Positions 13,301-21,880 of a DNA stretch of 64,000 bases are shown piece by piece. The translations under genes were made by a program, and so were the position numbers. How positions within the stretch are numbered: position 1 is the stretch's first letter; each line of letters starts with the position of its first letter. The notes beneath the pieces were generated by a model that was given only the letters and a program-made list of their open reading frames with translations, was not told where the DNA came from and made no database searches. The stretch comes from Steromphala cineraria (Eukaryota > Mollusca > Gastropoda > Trochida > Trochidae), in assembly GCA_916613615.1 (NCBI GenBank), contig OU744720.1, positions 78,581,338 through 78,645,337 on the forward strand. Direction: 5' to 3'.

Positions 13301-13709
13301 TCGGTAAGCTACAGATGAATTGCTTTCCTGACTGAGAGGTCAGGCGAGGTCAGGCAAGCACATGGTTGCCACCTGAATCTTTACAAACAGCCTTTAATCC
13401 TCGTCCAGCTGACTTACATGTAGGCTTTGTATGTCAATCATAAAAAAAACGTCACGAAACATGTGTATGTTTTGTTTTGTGAATCTAGGCCTAATTAATT
13501 CTTTGTTTCAGGCTAGATTTGAAATTCAACGTTAATTCGAATACATGCCAATGTGGTTTCACGGAATTTGGCTTAAAGAAGTAGAAGAACGAGTTCCTGT
13601 AGTATCGATGAATGTTTCGTACATATATTTACAGTTTCAATAGATCTATTGGTGAATTTGGATGTACCTTTTTCTTACAAGTCTCCACTGAGTCGTGTTG
13701 CCCATCCAT
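1273..13709 (-). CDS. Homeodomain-like / HMG-box-like / chromodomain protein, multi-exon gene
   Basis: Coding exons in gene order (descending): 13709-13668 (ATG), 12400-12263, 11852-11741, 11655-11631, 9791-9718, 8992-8850, 8630-8408, 7845-7683, 6258-6224, 5801-5730, 4731-4699, 3414-3361, 2153-2115, 1391-1273 (TGA). Each has AG/GT flanks and phases agree throughout, giving about 423 residues; a phase-neutral cassette (9422-9404, 9355-9343, 9272-9248) would add 19. Exons 2-3 encode a homeodomain-like helical unit ending in VKDWIGNENKK, then KGPSSFNVF, which resembles an HMG-box start. Exon 6 has SEWGRVWQELPQEEKAQY, like HMG-box helices 2-3. A basic RKRRKK run (possible nuclear signal) precedes a C-terminal chromodomain (YLVEDIL, LVKWVGFPNPTWE, with W and F at the usual aromatic-cage places). 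A nuclear, DNA- or chromatin-binding role is inferred. The stretch 11655-9248 is the weakest part of the model. Confidence 0.78.
2810..3384. repeat. Tandem segmental duplication, left copy (575 bp)
   Basis: This block recurs at 5179-5753 with a constant offset of 2369 bp. I see one substitution (2887 region, c versus g) and no indel. It is intronic except for its right edge, which covers the 3' part of exon 3414-3361 including the splice donor. The open frames on the plus strand inside it are by-products of the duplication. Confidence 0.93.
4233..4600. mobile_element. hAT-like non-autonomous element (MITE), 368 bp
   Basis: The ends are inverted repeats starting TAGGGCTGCAACGATTC and closing GAATCGTTGCAGCCCTA. 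They are flanked by a perfect 8-bp target duplication, cctggaag (4225-4232 and 4601-4608). Subterminal repeats of ttcgattcggttcgattttcg appear on both sides. No transposase is encoded. The 8-bp duplication and the TAGGGCTGCAACGAT end are typical of hAT elements. It lies in an intron of the chromodomain gene, between exons 4731-4699 and 3414-3361. Confidence 0.88.
5179..5753. repeat. Tandem segmental duplication, right copy (575 bp)
   Basis: This is nearly identical to 2810-3384. Its right edge supplies the 3' part and splice donor of exon 5801-5730, so both copies contribute to separate exons of the same transcript. Beyond the edge the two exons diverge at once in DNA, although both still encode an S-T-x-x-x-(D/H)-I-I-E-E-I-V-N stretch. 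Confidence 0.93.
6451..6492. repeat. 42-bp direct repeat, copy 1 of 2
   Basis: The stretch gtttagagtttgattagcaa and the bases after it, through aaatagtc, recur at 7229-7270 with about one mismatch. The two copies bracket 740 bp of intron that includes the inverted-repeat element at 6848-7173. This suggests a local duplication or the edges of a larger insertion. Confidence 0.75.
6848..7173. mobile_element. Inverted-repeat element with taccgtata ends (MITE-like)
   Basis: The left end reads taccgtatataac and the right end gttaaaatatacggta, which are inverted copies. Inside, the complementary motifs ggcgag/ggtcgcc and gggggtc are arranged symmetrically near both ends. No open frame of note is present. 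The target duplication is not clear (possibly TA). It lies in the intron between exons 7845-7683 and 6258-6224 of the chromodomain gene. Confidence 0.6.
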
Positions 13710-14289
13710 CTTGATTGAGGAGCACGTACAGCTAATAATAGAACAACACACCTAAGTGATTGGTTAATGTGCAATGTACTCGTGTTTATTCTTGAAACAG
13801 TAACCCCAAATACCGTACGGTAAGACGGTATACCGTGCGTCCTCTTGAAGCGGTAACTCCAAACAACATAATAGCGCTTAAAGCGTACAACTCCATTCGG
13901 ATCGGGTGTTACTGTCGCAGTCAAACGATCCTCATTGCTGACGTAGCCATGCAGGATTGTTAGAAATAAACTTTATTGGATTAGAATATGGTACAAACAG
14001 CCCATACGAATGGATCGATCGGTTGTCATGGTTTTAAACAATCATCTGTTTAATGAAAAACTAAAAAACTAGTTTTACAGTTTACGGATATTTCTACAAT
14101 TATTACCATGAAATACATCGCTTAAGTAGTTTCGAATCTTTGCATGTCGTTTTATTACGTAGGCCTACATGTACTATTAATTTTATTATCAAAATTTAAC
14201 ATATGGTAACATATTTAACTTTGGTATAAAGAAGTTTCTATCGTCATTACATACACAAGTATACTGCCAGTTGGATAATGCTTTGTTTT
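13710..14289. other. 5' flank of the chromodomain gene, no other gene seen
   Basis: This stretch lies between the minus-strand start codon and the truncated LINE. It includes short nested palindromes around 13800-13840 (accgtacggt, acggtataccgt), which could be promoter or 5' UTR sequence. An open frame on the minus strand at 13924-13646 overlaps the first coding exon in another frame and is not supported. Confidence 0.35.
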
Positions 14290-14294
14290 TCAGT

Positions 14295-14877
14295 ACAACC
14301 GACCCGACATCCTCCTCACAACTGTTCCTGATATTCACCTACATCCACCCTGAACACTCTCCCGTCTATGACAACGCCCATGGCACTGGAATCGACAAGT
14401 TGGAAGATCAACTCTGTCATAGCCAATCTAAATAAATTTAGATCAACAGATTTTTATTTTGTCACAACAGTATGACCAAATATAAAACCTGTTGATCTAA
14501 ATTTATTTAGATTGTGTCATAGCATTCATGACTATGGGGAGGCCAGCAAATTCATCTTATGTGGTGATTTAAATGCCAGAACAGGCAGCGAGGTGGACTT
14601 TCTTATTAATGATGACTCTGCATATTTACCTATTGGTGATGACTATAGGTCTGACGCTTTTCATATACCTCGTTCGTCATGTGATACACAAACTAATAAC
14701 TTTGGTAGATCTTTAATTGAAATGTGCAAACTAGTTGGTATCCATATTGTAAATGGAAGAACTAATTCTGATAGGAATGGAGAATACACTTTTGTCTCCC
14801 ATTCTGGGTGTAGTACTGTTGACTATTTTATTGCCTCATCTGATATTTTGAATATATATCTGATTTGGAAGTTCTAA
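14295..14877 (+). pseudogene. LINE endonuclease (APE-type) fragment, interrupted
   Basis: The first part (to 14423) encodes FTYIHPE and a region ending LEDQLCHS. After the 91-bp insertion the frame resumes with FILCGDLNARTG, the conserved GDxNAR core of APE-type endonucleases, followed by GRTNSDRNGEYTF and STVDYFI, also typical of the fold. The catalytic SDH motif (TESDHLPV) follows in the frame of the next open frame, at about 14883, so a single-base frameshift separates the two. The N-terminal half of the domain is missing. Confidence 0.85.
14424..14514. mobile_element. 91-bp MITE with 26-bp perfect TIRs and 9-bp TSD
   Basis: The terminal inverted repeats are identical over 26 bp: 14424-14449 starts caatctaaataaatttagat, and 14489-14514 is its reverse complement. 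They are separated by a 39-bp AT-rich core. The flanks are a perfect 9-bp duplication, tgtcatagc (14415-14423 and 14515-14523). Excising the element plus one duplication restores the LINE endonuclease frame, so the insertion boundaries are exact. Nine-base duplications are known for Mutator-like elements; that family assignment is only an inference. Confidence 0.9.
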
Positions 14878-16981
14878 ACATGACCGAGTCTGATCATTTG
14901 CCAGTTGTATGCAATCTAGAAAATGTTCTTACATCAGATCTCCAGAGAAAACAAGATAAAGATAACAACTCTTCTATTTCTCTTAGTCCTATCCCTAAGT
15001 ATAGACTTCCAAAAGAAAGAATAACGTCATATCAAGAGTATGTCTGTAGCAGAGAATGTAGTCATATGTTTGATGATTTTATTTCAACTTTACAACTTGA
15101 TATAAACTCTGCAGTGAAGAAGTTAGCTGATATATTGATCTATTGTGGAGATAAGGCAGGAGCAGTCTTTAGGTGGTCATGTAAAAGAAACTTAAAACAA
15201 CAACCACCATGGTTTGATGAAAAATGTTGTCAACTGAAATCTAAGAAATATATGTTACTGAATCGGTTTAGATCGTTCAAGAGTGGCGCTAACCTAAAAG
15301 CCTATATATCTGCAAAATCTGAGTTTAAAAACATGTGTCAGGCAAAAAAAAAATTATATAAAATTGACATGAGCCGGAAATTAAATGAAACTGCTAATAT
15401 GAGTGATTGCAGGGAGTTTTGGAAGACTATTAAGAAATATTTAACAAATAAACAACAACAAAATAATATTTCGCCTGAAGTTTGGTTGCAATATTTTGAA
15501 GATCTCCTAAATCCATCATCGATTAGAGACATAAATGAATTTGACAAACATGTTCACGAGTTTTTGGAAACACATACTTGTAACCAATGCAATGACACGC
15601 CTTTTAATGAGCATCTCTTGTCGAGCGAAATTACAGAAATTGAAATCAAACAAGCACTTAATCAGTTAAAAGTTGGCAAGGCAGCGGGGGAGAATGGTCT
15701 GCCACCTGAATATCTTAAATGTATCTCAAGTTTCATAAATCCCTACCTGAAAGAATTGTTTAACCGTATTTTAGATGCTGGTGTATTTCCCGATTCCTGG
15801 AACATTGGATTGATTATCACTTTACATAAATCTGGAAACATCTCTGATCCAAATAATTACCGGGGTATTTCTCTCTTAAACGTAATAGGCAAACTGTTTT
15901 CTGCTGTAATTGAACGTATCAGAACATGGCTAGATATAAACGATTTGTTATCAGAATCTCAAGCCGGGTTTAGACCCACTTATTTGACAATAGACAATTT
16001 ATTTATACTTCAAGCTTTATGCACAAAATATTTAAGTAAACCAAAAGGTCGCTTTTACTGTGCATTTATTGACTTCAGAAAGGCGTTTGACTATGTTGAT
16101 AGAAAGAAAATGATGTATTTATTAATTATGAAAGGATTAAATGGTAAATTGTCAAATGTATTGCAAAGTATGTATTCTTCAATTAAGGCATGTATCAAAA
16201 CAGAAAATGGAATCACAGAATGTTTTAAAACTTCAACTGGTGTGAGACAGGGGTGTGTTCTCAGCCCTGTATTATTCATATTTTTCATAAATGAGCTTGT
16301 AACTGAAATGTATAATTCATGTGATTATGGAGTTTTTGTTTCACAGGATATTGCTGATATAATGTTGTTACTTTTTGCAGATGATATTGCTTTATTGTCA
16401 TTTTCAATAAGTGGTCTTCAGAAACAATTAAATGTTCTTCAATTATACTGTGAGAAATGGGGCCTTGAAGTTAATCTAGAAAAGACAGGAGTAATTGTTT
16501 TTAGAAAAGGTGGTATTTTAAATAGATTTGAAAAATGGACATATTGTAGCAAAAATGTAAACGTTGTTTCCTATTATAAATATTTGGGTTTGATTGTATC
16601 TTCCAGATTATCATGGTCTGTAGCCTGCAAGCAGCTTGCTGTAAAGGCATCTAAAGCATTAATTCCTGTATATAATGTAATCAAAGAAAACAAGTTTACA
16701 TCTTTTAAAGTGGTTTCTAATATATTTGATAGAAAAATAGCACCAATTCTTTTATATGGTTCAGAAATTTGGGGAGTTAGTTATAATGACTCAATTGAAA
16801 AAGTCCATGCCTTGTATTTTAAACATTTCTTAGGTGTTGGTAAATATGCCTCAAACAAAGCTATTTTAGGAGAAACTGGTCGTACAAGCCTATTTGTACC
16901 ATCACAGTTACGGGCAGTAAAATATTGGTTAAAGTTATTGCGCATGAATCCAATTAGATTACCTCTCCAATGTTATAATAT
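14865..16981 (+). pseudogene. LINE reverse transcriptase, first part
   Basis: One open frame covers the SDH motif of the endonuclease (TESDHLPV) and the reverse transcriptase. Recognisable RT blocks are ISDPNNYRGISLLNVIGKLF, SQAGFRPTYLTIDN, FIDFRKAFDYVDR (first catalytic D), STGVRQGCVLSPVLF, and LFADDIALL (the ADD catalytic pair), followed by the thumb and connection region. The frame is cut by the LTR element at 16981; the LINE coding sequence resumes at 19681 in the same frame if one target duplication is removed. Retrotransposition would proceed by target-primed reverse transcription in an intact copy. Confidence 0.9.
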
Positions 16982-17527
16982 TGTGACCGGCGTGGAACGA
17001 CGTCGACGAGGGACGATGCAGGCAACGTTAGGGTGTGACGATGATGATGTGAAATGACGACTTGAGACTTCTTGTGATGGTCGACCATTATTTTATTTGT
17101 TGTTTGGAGTTACAACATGACTCGAGCCGGTGGTACATTCACAGGTCAGTGTAGACGCCAGGGCCAACCCCTAACCCCGTCGTCTACCTGAGCTGGACCG
17201 ACTCGAGAGAGGTGACTTCTAAAATCTACATGGTGATGTGACCGGTCAGTCGGCTGGTCTCGGGCGAATCTGACGAGAGAGCGCTGCCACAGCGTAATAA
17301 CAACTTGCACATGCATGTTACGCAAGCGATGACCAAATATAGAGGCCAGAGGGGAAGGAGAGATCATAGGCCAGCGTGTGGTTAGCTAATTAGATTTCCA
17401 GAATGGACATCTGCTCGTCGGCAGTATCTTAACAGACATGATTTATTCATTGAGAATTTACGTATATTTGGAATAAAGATTTGGAATATATTTTCCTGAA
17501 AAATGTAATAAAAGATTGGCGGTGAAA
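16982..17527 (-). repeat. LTR, left copy (3' LTR in element orientation)
   Basis: This is a direct repeat partner of 19131-19676 with the same length and about nine substitutions. It carries TG/CA-type ends, with CA mutated to AA here. The polypurine-like tract lies immediately to its right when read on the minus strand. Confidence 0.88.
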
Positions 17528-18565
17528 ATACTTTCCCTCTTTCGGTAAAATTTGTCCTCAAATTTTTTTTAAAGAATGATTGTTTAAACATGAAATGTTT
17601 ACTCGTGACCTCATCACTGAAACATATTCATATGCATAGAACATTGTTGCATAATAAGGTATAGGAGATAAATAATACATATTGCAATCGTAGATATAGT
17701 GTGATAATCAAGCCAGTTTGTAAAAGAGTGAGTAACATGCGTAATGAATATTACTTTATCGGCGAATGTATCTATTAATGCCCATAAACATATAGATGAA
17801 TCAAGTTGGGAGTCATATATTGTGAGCCTAGACTCGACAAGGCTGAATTGACTAAATAGGATGATCGGAGGAGATCGCATGAATATGAGCATAACCTAAC
17901 CGACTTGAATCGCCTGATTTGAACGTGACAATATAGATTATACATTCATTCATTTGAGAAAAATGCACATATGGGACATGAGTATATGTAATGCAAGAAA
18001 TCGAGATTGATTGTGGGCATTGGGATACATGAATAGTCGTAACGTGTTTTTCTAAAATGATTAAATTCAAATTTGTTTTGATTTTGAAATGACGGAATGA
18101 TTTTGAAAAACAAGTTAAGCATGGTGCAATTTCAAATGACATGAGTCTCTTAAGAGTTGTATATTTGATGCAGAGCAGTTATTGGCATCCGGATACTTAA
18201 TACTCGTCAGAGCTATATGTCTAGAAATACACTACTGGCGGAAACATTTCAGCTTCTCTTTATGTCTTTTAAGGGTTTTCAAACCAGGTTACAATTAATC
18301 AATAACATCTTTGACACCGAGAGTCGTATTTGGTGATAGGGAGACTCATCAACCTTAATGCGAGCTCGAGATATAGAGAAGATGCATGCACTAAACCGAC
18401 GTCAACGACTTAAATTGATGAATGAAAATCATAAGGTTTATCCCAACGACTCCAGTACATACATAACTGATTAGCATAATGTATAAATATATATGACAAA
18501 ACGTTGCTACTGGCTGATTAAATCACACATACCTGTTTGAATGATCCAAGAAATTAAAACACATG

Positions 18566-19067
18566 CTATGAATTATCAAGATTAATTATGATAATTGTTA
18601 GAGTTCTGTTTGAATGATATACACAGAGTCTTTGTTCTTTGTCACTTCTCTCTTCAAAGGGAACACAGGAAGAAGCGTTGATATCGTTGATTGGGGGTTC
18701 CTTCAGATGGAGAGAAGAACGTAGACTTGTTTCTTCTGGATGAAAGTTGATCGGTTGATTGATTGCAGGCTGTTGACTGTAGACATCATGTAGTCTGAGA
18801 GTATATCGTTGCTGGGTGATATGCTGTGTCGGCTCCATGTTGTAGAAAGTAGACATCAGGCTGTTTGTCGGTGTCAGGTCGTCCTTTCAGGAGTGATGAA
18901 GGAAGTTTGTCGTTGATAATCACCTGAAGACCAACTGAAGCGTGATATTGACTTGCTTCAGTTGTCTTACGCGAGCCTGCACGATGATTTGCATACACTG
19001 TCGTTGTCCATTGTTGCGTCTTCATTTTCCGTCGTCTCCGGGTTCCTCGACCGTCGCTTTGCTGCAA
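18566..19067 (-). other. Small overlapping open frames in the LTR element interior
   Basis: Two open frames (19067-18786, 93 codons; 18856-18566, 96 codons) lie just inside the primer-binding side, where gag normally starts. The first begins with a basic stretch (GTRRRRKMKTQQW). I see no zinc knuckle, protease, reverse transcriptase or integrase motif, so they may be gag remnants or chance frames. Confidence 0.25.
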
Positions 19068-19130
19068 TTTAGGTACCTTGGACTGCTTGAGCTACAGCAC
19101 ACTCACGCTACCCGGACATTCTCCACCATT

Positions 19131-19676
19131 TGTGACCGGCGTGGAACGACGTCGACGAGGGACGATGCAGGCAACGTTAGGGTGTGGCGATGATGATGTG
19201 AAATGACGACTTGAGACTTCTTGTGATGGTTGACCATTATTTTATTTGTTGTTTGGAATTACAACATGACTCGAGCCGGTGATACATTCACAGGTCAGTG
19301 TAGACGCCAGGACCAACCCCTAGCCCCGTCGTCTACCTGAGCTGGACCGACTCGAGAGAGGTGACTTCTAAAATCTACATGGTGATGTGACCGGTCAGTC
19401 GGCTGGTCTCGGGCGAATCTGACGAGAGAGCGCTGCCACAGCGTAATAACAACTTGCACTTGCATGTTACGCAAGCGATGACCAAATATAGAGGCCAGAG
19501 GGGAAGGAGAGATCATAGGCCAGCGTGTGGTTAGCTAATTAGATTTCCGGAATGGACATCTGCTCGTCGGCAGTATCTTAACAGACATGATTTATTCATT
19601 GAGAATTTACGTATATTTGGAATAAAGATTTGGAATATATTTTCCTGAAAAATGTAATAAAAGATTGGCGGTGACA
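19131..19676 (-). repeat. LTR, right copy (5' LTR in element orientation)
   Basis: This is the partner of 16982-17527. It begins TGTGACCGG and ends GGTGACA, then the target duplication atat, after which the LINE coding sequence resumes. Confidence 0.88.
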
Positions 19677-19680
19677 ATAT

Positions 19681-20260
19681 GCTCAAACGATTTGATGAAA
19701 ATGGTAAACATTCTTGGCTGTCTGATATAAGAAATATTCTATTCATGTCTGGGTTTTCCCATGTTTGGATCTGTCAATATGTTCGAAATGATAAATTATT
19801 TACTTTTATGCTTAAGCAAAGATTACAGGATATATATTTTCAAGACTGGCATTGTAAAATATCTTCCTCAAGATTTTTATGTCACTATTCCAACATAAAA
19901 TCTTTATTTGCTCCTGAAAAATATGTAACTGATTTACAGGATATAAATCTGAGAAGACCACTGTGTAAATTACGTATATCATTACATGATTTAAATGTCA
20001 ATATCCTTAGAAAAAAAGGTTTGCAAGATGAAGAACAAAGTTTATGTCGCCATTGTAATGAAGGCTGTGTTGAAAATGAATTTCATGTGCTCCTTGTCTG
20101 TAAACATTACGAAACTCTAAGAGACAAATACCTCCCTATGTTATCTACTGCACATAAAGATGAACAATTAATGAACAATTTATTGAATTCAAGAAATATA
20201 AGTACAATAGTGCCAATGTCCATGTTCCTTAAACATGTATTTGAAATGAGACGTAAATAA
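19681..20260 (+). pseudogene. LINE reverse transcriptase, C-terminal part
   Basis: This segment continues the interrupted LINE frame (it starts LKRFDENGKHSW) and ends at TAA 20258-20260. Near the end it carries LCRHCNEGCVENEFHVLLVC, the C-x2-C...H...C zinc-finger-like pattern at the C-terminus of many LINE polymerases. The remaining 120 bp to the tail is 3' UTR with AATAAA. Confidence 0.85.
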
Positions 20261-20889
20261 TTTATTTTCAACCACGTGACTTAAACTAACACTTTGTAAA
20301 ACACTACTGTACTATAGGGTCATATGGCCTCAAAATACTGAATAAAGCTTCTGTTCTGTTCTGTTGAATAAAAAAAACCCGTAAACTTAATGACTTGTTG
20401 TTTGGTAATTAACAACTGATGATTATTAATAATTAAACCTCATGAAACGTTTCCATGCTGTCACCGCCCTTAACAAGGTTTTTCCTGGGTAAGCGAATAA
20501 TTCGTTGTGTTGAAAAATGTCATTTAATTATAAATTCCTTCTTTATTTAAGACATATTCCATGAGGAAAAAGCAAATCATATCACTATTTTAAAATATTC
20601 AGCATTAGCTGTTATATAATTGAGTATATGTTCTGTAACGATGGTTACACAAGTATATTTCAACACGATAATTTCATTTGGTATATCTCCAATACAATTT
20701 TACATCTGATGTGGTAAATTGGTTTATACTGTTTTGTTTTTCACACCTAAAAGCAAGAAAAGATCATATTTGATCATATTTTGCTAAAATTCAAATTACG
20801 GTAACAGCATGGAAATTGGGGATAACAGCTGAGAATTGTATATAGATTTGCTGTTACTGTCCTTAATAAGTTTTCTAAGAAAATAAATA

Positions 20890-21880
20890 AATGTTACTGA
20901 ATGTTTCTGTGCTGTTACTGAATGTTTCTGTGCTGTAACTGAATGTTTCTGTGCTGTTACTGAATGGTTATGTGCTGTTACTGAATGATTCTGTGCTGTT
21001 ACTGAATGATTCTGTGCTGTAACTGAAGTATTCTGTGCTGTTACTGAAGTATTCTGTGCTGTTACTGAAGTATTCTGTGCTGTTACTGAATGATTATGTG
21101 CTGTTACTGAATGATTCTGTGATGTTACTGAAGTATTCTGTGCTGTTACTGAAGTATTCTGTGCTGTTACTGAAGTATTCTGTGCTGTTACTGAATGTTT
21201 CTGTGCTATAACTGACCGATTCCGTGCTGTTACTAATTTATGTTTCTGTGCTGTTACTGAATATTTCTGTGCTGTTACTGAATGTTTCTGTGCTGTTACT
21301 GAATGTTTCTGTGCTGTTACTGAATGATTCTGTGCTGTTACTGAATGTTTCTGTGCTGTTACTGAATGATTCTGTGATGTTACTGAATGTTTCTGTGCTG
21401 TTACTGAATGATTCTGTGCTGTTACTGAATGTTTCTGTGCTGTTACTGAATGTTTCTGTGCTGTTACTGAATGTTTCTGTGCTGTTACTGAATGTTTCTG
21501 TGATGTTACTGAATGTTTCTGTGCTGTTACTGAATGATTCTGTGCTGTTACTGAATGATTCTGTGCTGTTACTGAATGTTTCTGTGCTGTTACTGAATGA
21601 TTCTGTGCTGATACTGAATGATTCTGTGCTGTTTCTGTGCTGTTACTGAATGATTCTGTGCTGTTACTGAAGTATTCTGTGCTGTTACTGAATGATTCTG
21701 TGCTGTTACTGAATGATACTGTGATGTTACTGACTGATTCTGTGCTGTTACCTTATTTATGTTTCTGTGCTGTTACTGAATGTTTCTGTGTTTTACTGTG
21801 CTGTTACTGAATGTTTCTGTGCTGTTACTGAATGTTTCTGTGCTGTTACTGAATGTTTCTGTGCTGTTACTGAATAGTTT
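20890..21880. repeat. 21-bp minisatellite, about 45 units
   Basis: The unit is close to ctgttactgaatgtttctgtg. Variant units carry gaatgatt or gaagtatt at the variable site and recur in runs, suggesting higher-order expansion. Small breaks occur near 21220-21240 and 21750-21790. Because 21 is divisible by three, an uninterrupted frame of LLLNVSV-type repeats appears, but there is no start context, splice support or non-repeat coding sequence, so I do not call it a gene. Confidence 0.93.

Larger units (their letters stand above)
16982..19676 (-). mobile_element. LTR retrotransposon without recognisable pol (LARD/TRIM-like), inserted in the LINE
   Basis: Two direct repeats of 546 bp, 16982-17527 and 19131-19676, begin TGTGACC and end TGACA (TGAAA in the left copy). 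They differ at about nine positions by eye. A 4-bp target duplication, atat, flanks the element (16978-16981 and 19677-19680). The polarity is minus: a purine run (gaaagagggaaagtat on the minus strand) abuts the left LTR as a polypurine tract would, and a TGGTGGAGAATG primer-site-like stretch lies 2 bp inside the right LTR. The 1.6-kb interior has only small open frames, so the element is probably non-autonomous. Confidence 0.88.
14290..20378 (+). mobile_element. 5'-truncated non-LTR retrotransposon (LINE), nested insertions
   Basis: The element starts inside an endonuclease domain (after a junction near 14290) and runs through reverse transcriptase to a C-terminal zinc-finger-like segment. 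It ends with AATAAA near 20340 and a (ttctg)n tail followed by a short A-run at about 20378. It is split by a 91-bp MITE (14424-14514) and by an LTR element (16982-19676). Simple microsatellite-like tails of this type occur in several LINE clades; I do not assign the clade. It is inactive because of 5' truncation, the two insertions and a frameshift near 14865. Confidence 0.88.

Noticed and set aside
21224..21649. 141-residue leucine/valine-rich protein
   Set aside because: It is a translation of the 21-bp minisatellite; the frame stays open only because the period is a multiple of three.
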